In this document: positions 45,401 to 45,917 of the stretch, piece after piece
Layout of the letters: each line of letters opens with the position of its first letter
Numbering within the stretch: position 1 is the first letter of the stretch
Assembly (NCBI GenBank): GCA_934272745.1
Contig: CAKQSI010000015.1
Location: 1 to 45,917, forward strand
Reading direction: 5' to 3'
DNA length: 45,917 nt
Source of the DNA: an uncultured Clostridia bacterium
Lineage (GTDB): Bacteria; Bacillota; Clostridia; Christensenellales; Borkfalkiaceae
The notes under the pieces: model-generated
What the model was told of the DNA's origin: nothing
The model's input: only the letters and a program-made list of their open reading frames with translations
The model's database searches: none
Made by a program: the position numbers and the translations under genes

Positions 45401-45917
45401 CCCCCGTCGTCTATGCGGGTACCGCCTGCATGCTGGTTGCCAAAGTCACGGGCGCAAAAACGCTGCGGTTCGGCGCGACCGACGGCGGCGACGGCATAAA
45501 TTGCGATTCGGTCGGCTTCGGCAACGCGCTTTTATATAAGTCGGACGAACCGACCCCGCCGGGTCCGTCGGTGGAACCCAGTGTGGAGCCGTCCGTAGAA
45601 CCGTCTGTGGAACCCAGCGTAGAACCGTCGGTGGAACCGAGCGTCGAGCCGTCGGTAGAACCCAGTGTGGAGCCGAGCGTGGAGCCGTCGCCCTCGGTCA
45701 ATCCGTCTGTGGACCCCTCGCCCTCTGTCAATCCGCCGGTCGAGCCGAGCGTAGAACCCAGTGTAGAACCCTCGGTCGAGCCGAGCGAAAGCCCGTCGGC
45801 AACGCCTTCCGAAACGCCGAGCGCTGCACCTACGGAAACGCCGAGCGCTGCACCTACGGAAACGCCGAGCAGCGCGCCCACCGATAAACCTTCGGAAAAA
45901 CCGAGCGCTGCACCTAC
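42451..45917 (+). CDS. Secreted NPCBM / GH36 alpha-galactosidase, cut by the window end
   Basis: The open frame runs 1155 codons without a stop. Order: signal peptide (ILLCVLFAACLSLAAAIPQM, to about residue 29); an NPCBM domain at about 34-180; a beta-rich region to about 430; a (beta/alpha)8 GH36-like catalytic domain with the nucleophile Asp605 in VYRQDFNESPG, CASGGGR (653-659) and the acid/base Asp675 in PLHRTDSAS; a beta domain; a second NPCBM at about 880-1030; then a Pro/Ser/Val/Glu repeat linker (PSVE units, later PSATPSE and AAPTETPS units). It probably removes alpha-galactose from galacto-oligosaccharides or glycans outside the cell. ATG 42451 follows AGGAGG. The C-terminal anchor lies beyond the window. 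Confidence 0.93.
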   Translation, partial: MKTTLRILLCVLFAACLSLAAAIPQMTRAEESVYVSDLTWTEWKMYQSSSKNPASPYAPSFNQNEAGGTLTIAGKAYEKGIRMHPDTDGISYITYDVSAYDYTRFSATVGKDSLGGPGNVQFFVYGDGEDLAESPQVPFGSDYKIEADITGVKELKLVITMGDDGYSADSAAFGNPLLDYGKVAPRPSAELEEAPEMTETKTTEEQYRAYLAHPETLPVTFTYGGAAYRGFPAESFTLTDTRSDVSDLVEENDLTFVLRDTSLEICVETAWYPQHKAYEWTVYFVNRGLTETKRIADLNAADLYFYGTNATLSGTSGDYGGNYQPYTEKIKSKTITKQNKSGRPTHNAFPYFQLDFGGKEGVFFALGWPGNWKSSFAPCTVNGAPGAVHCVAGQYSVDTTLLPGETLRSPLASFVFYEGDGDAATNAWRRWYIDCNMPKEENGDPRKPILTASTSWLYACMTTATESNQIAAIKEWLDNGIPLDYWWMDAGWYLGAGDKTITALDQSGNWKVDASRFPTEFKAISDYAKENGMTGTILWFEPELFRLSVEQIMATNPDYKAEWVLGNLAHNGKLNDFSNPEMVDWITEIVVNILKKGGVTVYRQDFNESPGDVWLSHDTEGRTGITENKYVQGYLGYWDTLLESVPGLWIDNCASGGGRLDLESMRRSVPLHRTDSASQEYTNTQAMSQALFKWIPYSGGPTNDAAATPITKYGIRSCFAQSMTLNFDPGNQNLNWQLLQGLVEEWNIIKDFYYADYYELLPVTRDDADFTAWEFFDPAKNAGFMQVFRHKGSDKSVTLKVKGLDPEKTYYITDFDGKNDISATGAELAAGYTVTLAKNSAATLYIGSEKIALPDYGPETGEEDEGTLIEPDTEIPDGAIYLSDLEWKSWVMYQSSSDNPASPYAPSRDSDEYGGTLTIGAYPFAKGLRSHVDGTLGYCDFVYDISGLDVDYFRAVVGRENRGGSGWGGVSFFVEVDGKRVMTTPVVYAGTACMLVAKVTGAKTLRFGATDGGDGINCDSVGFGNALLYKSDEPTPPGPSVEPSVEPSVEPSVEPSVEPSVEPSVEPSVEPSVEPSVEPSPSVNPSVDPSPSVNPPVEPSVEPSVEPSVEPSESPSATPSETPSAAPTETPSAAPTETPSSAPTDKPSEKPSAAP
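45562..45790 (+). repeat. 12-bp-unit coding repeat (PSVE) in the linker
   Basis: Successive codons for Pro-Ser-Val-Glu repeat more than a dozen times, with synonymous changes (CCGTCGGTGGAA, CCCAGTGTGGAG, CCGAGCGTCGAG). Synonymous variation indicates selection for the protein repeat. After 45790 the unit changes to Ala-Pro-Thr-Glu-Thr-Pro-Ser, including near-identical 24-base stretches. Confidence 0.9.

Overview
The window reads like a chromosomal segment of an endospore-forming, Gram-positive-type clostridial bacterium (Bacillota). Support: spoIIR, sleB and ypeB lie close together at 37.4-41.5 kb; most starts have strong GGAGG-type ribosome binding sites; several promoters have TTGACA / TATAAT boxes with 16-18 bp spacers; and there is a large secreted NPCBM / GH36 alpha-galactosidase typical of gut Clostridia. 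Genus cannot be assigned from sequence reading alone. Coding regions are mostly fairly GC-rich. The left edge (about 1-660) and the block at 30.9-31.9 kb are visibly more AT-rich. No rRNA, tRNA, CRISPR array, insertion sequence or prophage structural module was recognised.

Left part (1-10.6 kb): two small unknown genes and a REP/MITE-like palindromic repeat are followed by a same-strand run of eleven genes (1216-10608). These encode a beta-helix protein, a membrane protein, a divergent thymidylate-kinase-like P-loop kinase, an NTP_transf_5-type nucleotidyltransferase, a BtrH-like Cys-His-Asp protein, an acyl carrier protein, a short AMP-forming ligase, a second acyl carrier protein, a second BtrH-like protein, a beta-sandwich protein and a second membrane protein. 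Overlaps and short gaps indicate one operon, ending at a very strong hairpin terminator. This is the best candidate for an undescribed system: carrier-protein-dependent acyl activation and transfer by two papain-like transferases onto an acceptor that is probably phosphorylated or nucleotidylated and surface-linked. This function is inference.

Middle part (10.9-30.7 kb): housekeeping genes and unknown envelope proteins in both orientations. They include a dGTPase-like HD hydrolase, inorganic pyrophosphatase, a PAP2 phosphatase, glnS, a CvpA-like protein, two lipoproteins, the guaB-guaA operon, a zinc-ribbon membrane protein, a YjjG-like HAD phosphatase, an MscS channel, an MFS transporter of SLC45-like appearance and a large extracytoplasmic lipoprotein. 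Between the HAD gene and mscS lies an orphan promoter-terminator unit of about 150 nt with no credible ORF, a candidate small RNA.

Right part (30.9-45.9 kb): a two-gene toxin/immunity-like pair (DUF6883-like and DUF4926-like), mscL, glyS, an overlapping dut / GT-C membrane glycosyltransferase / MGMT-family operon, then the sporulation cluster on the minus strand. YpeB here carries an extraordinary N-terminal extension of about 350 residues, very rich in Lys, Arg, Ala and Glu. The window ends inside the alpha-galactosidase gene, which has a predicted promoter between two LacI/CcpA-like operator sequences.

A theme at sequence level: just past several stop codons lie degenerate or exact tandem copies of the 3' end of the gene, often including the stop codon (2461, 13.8-13.9, 19.0-19.17, 24.6, 29.3-29.45, 37.04-37.08 kb). 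No feature above explains this.
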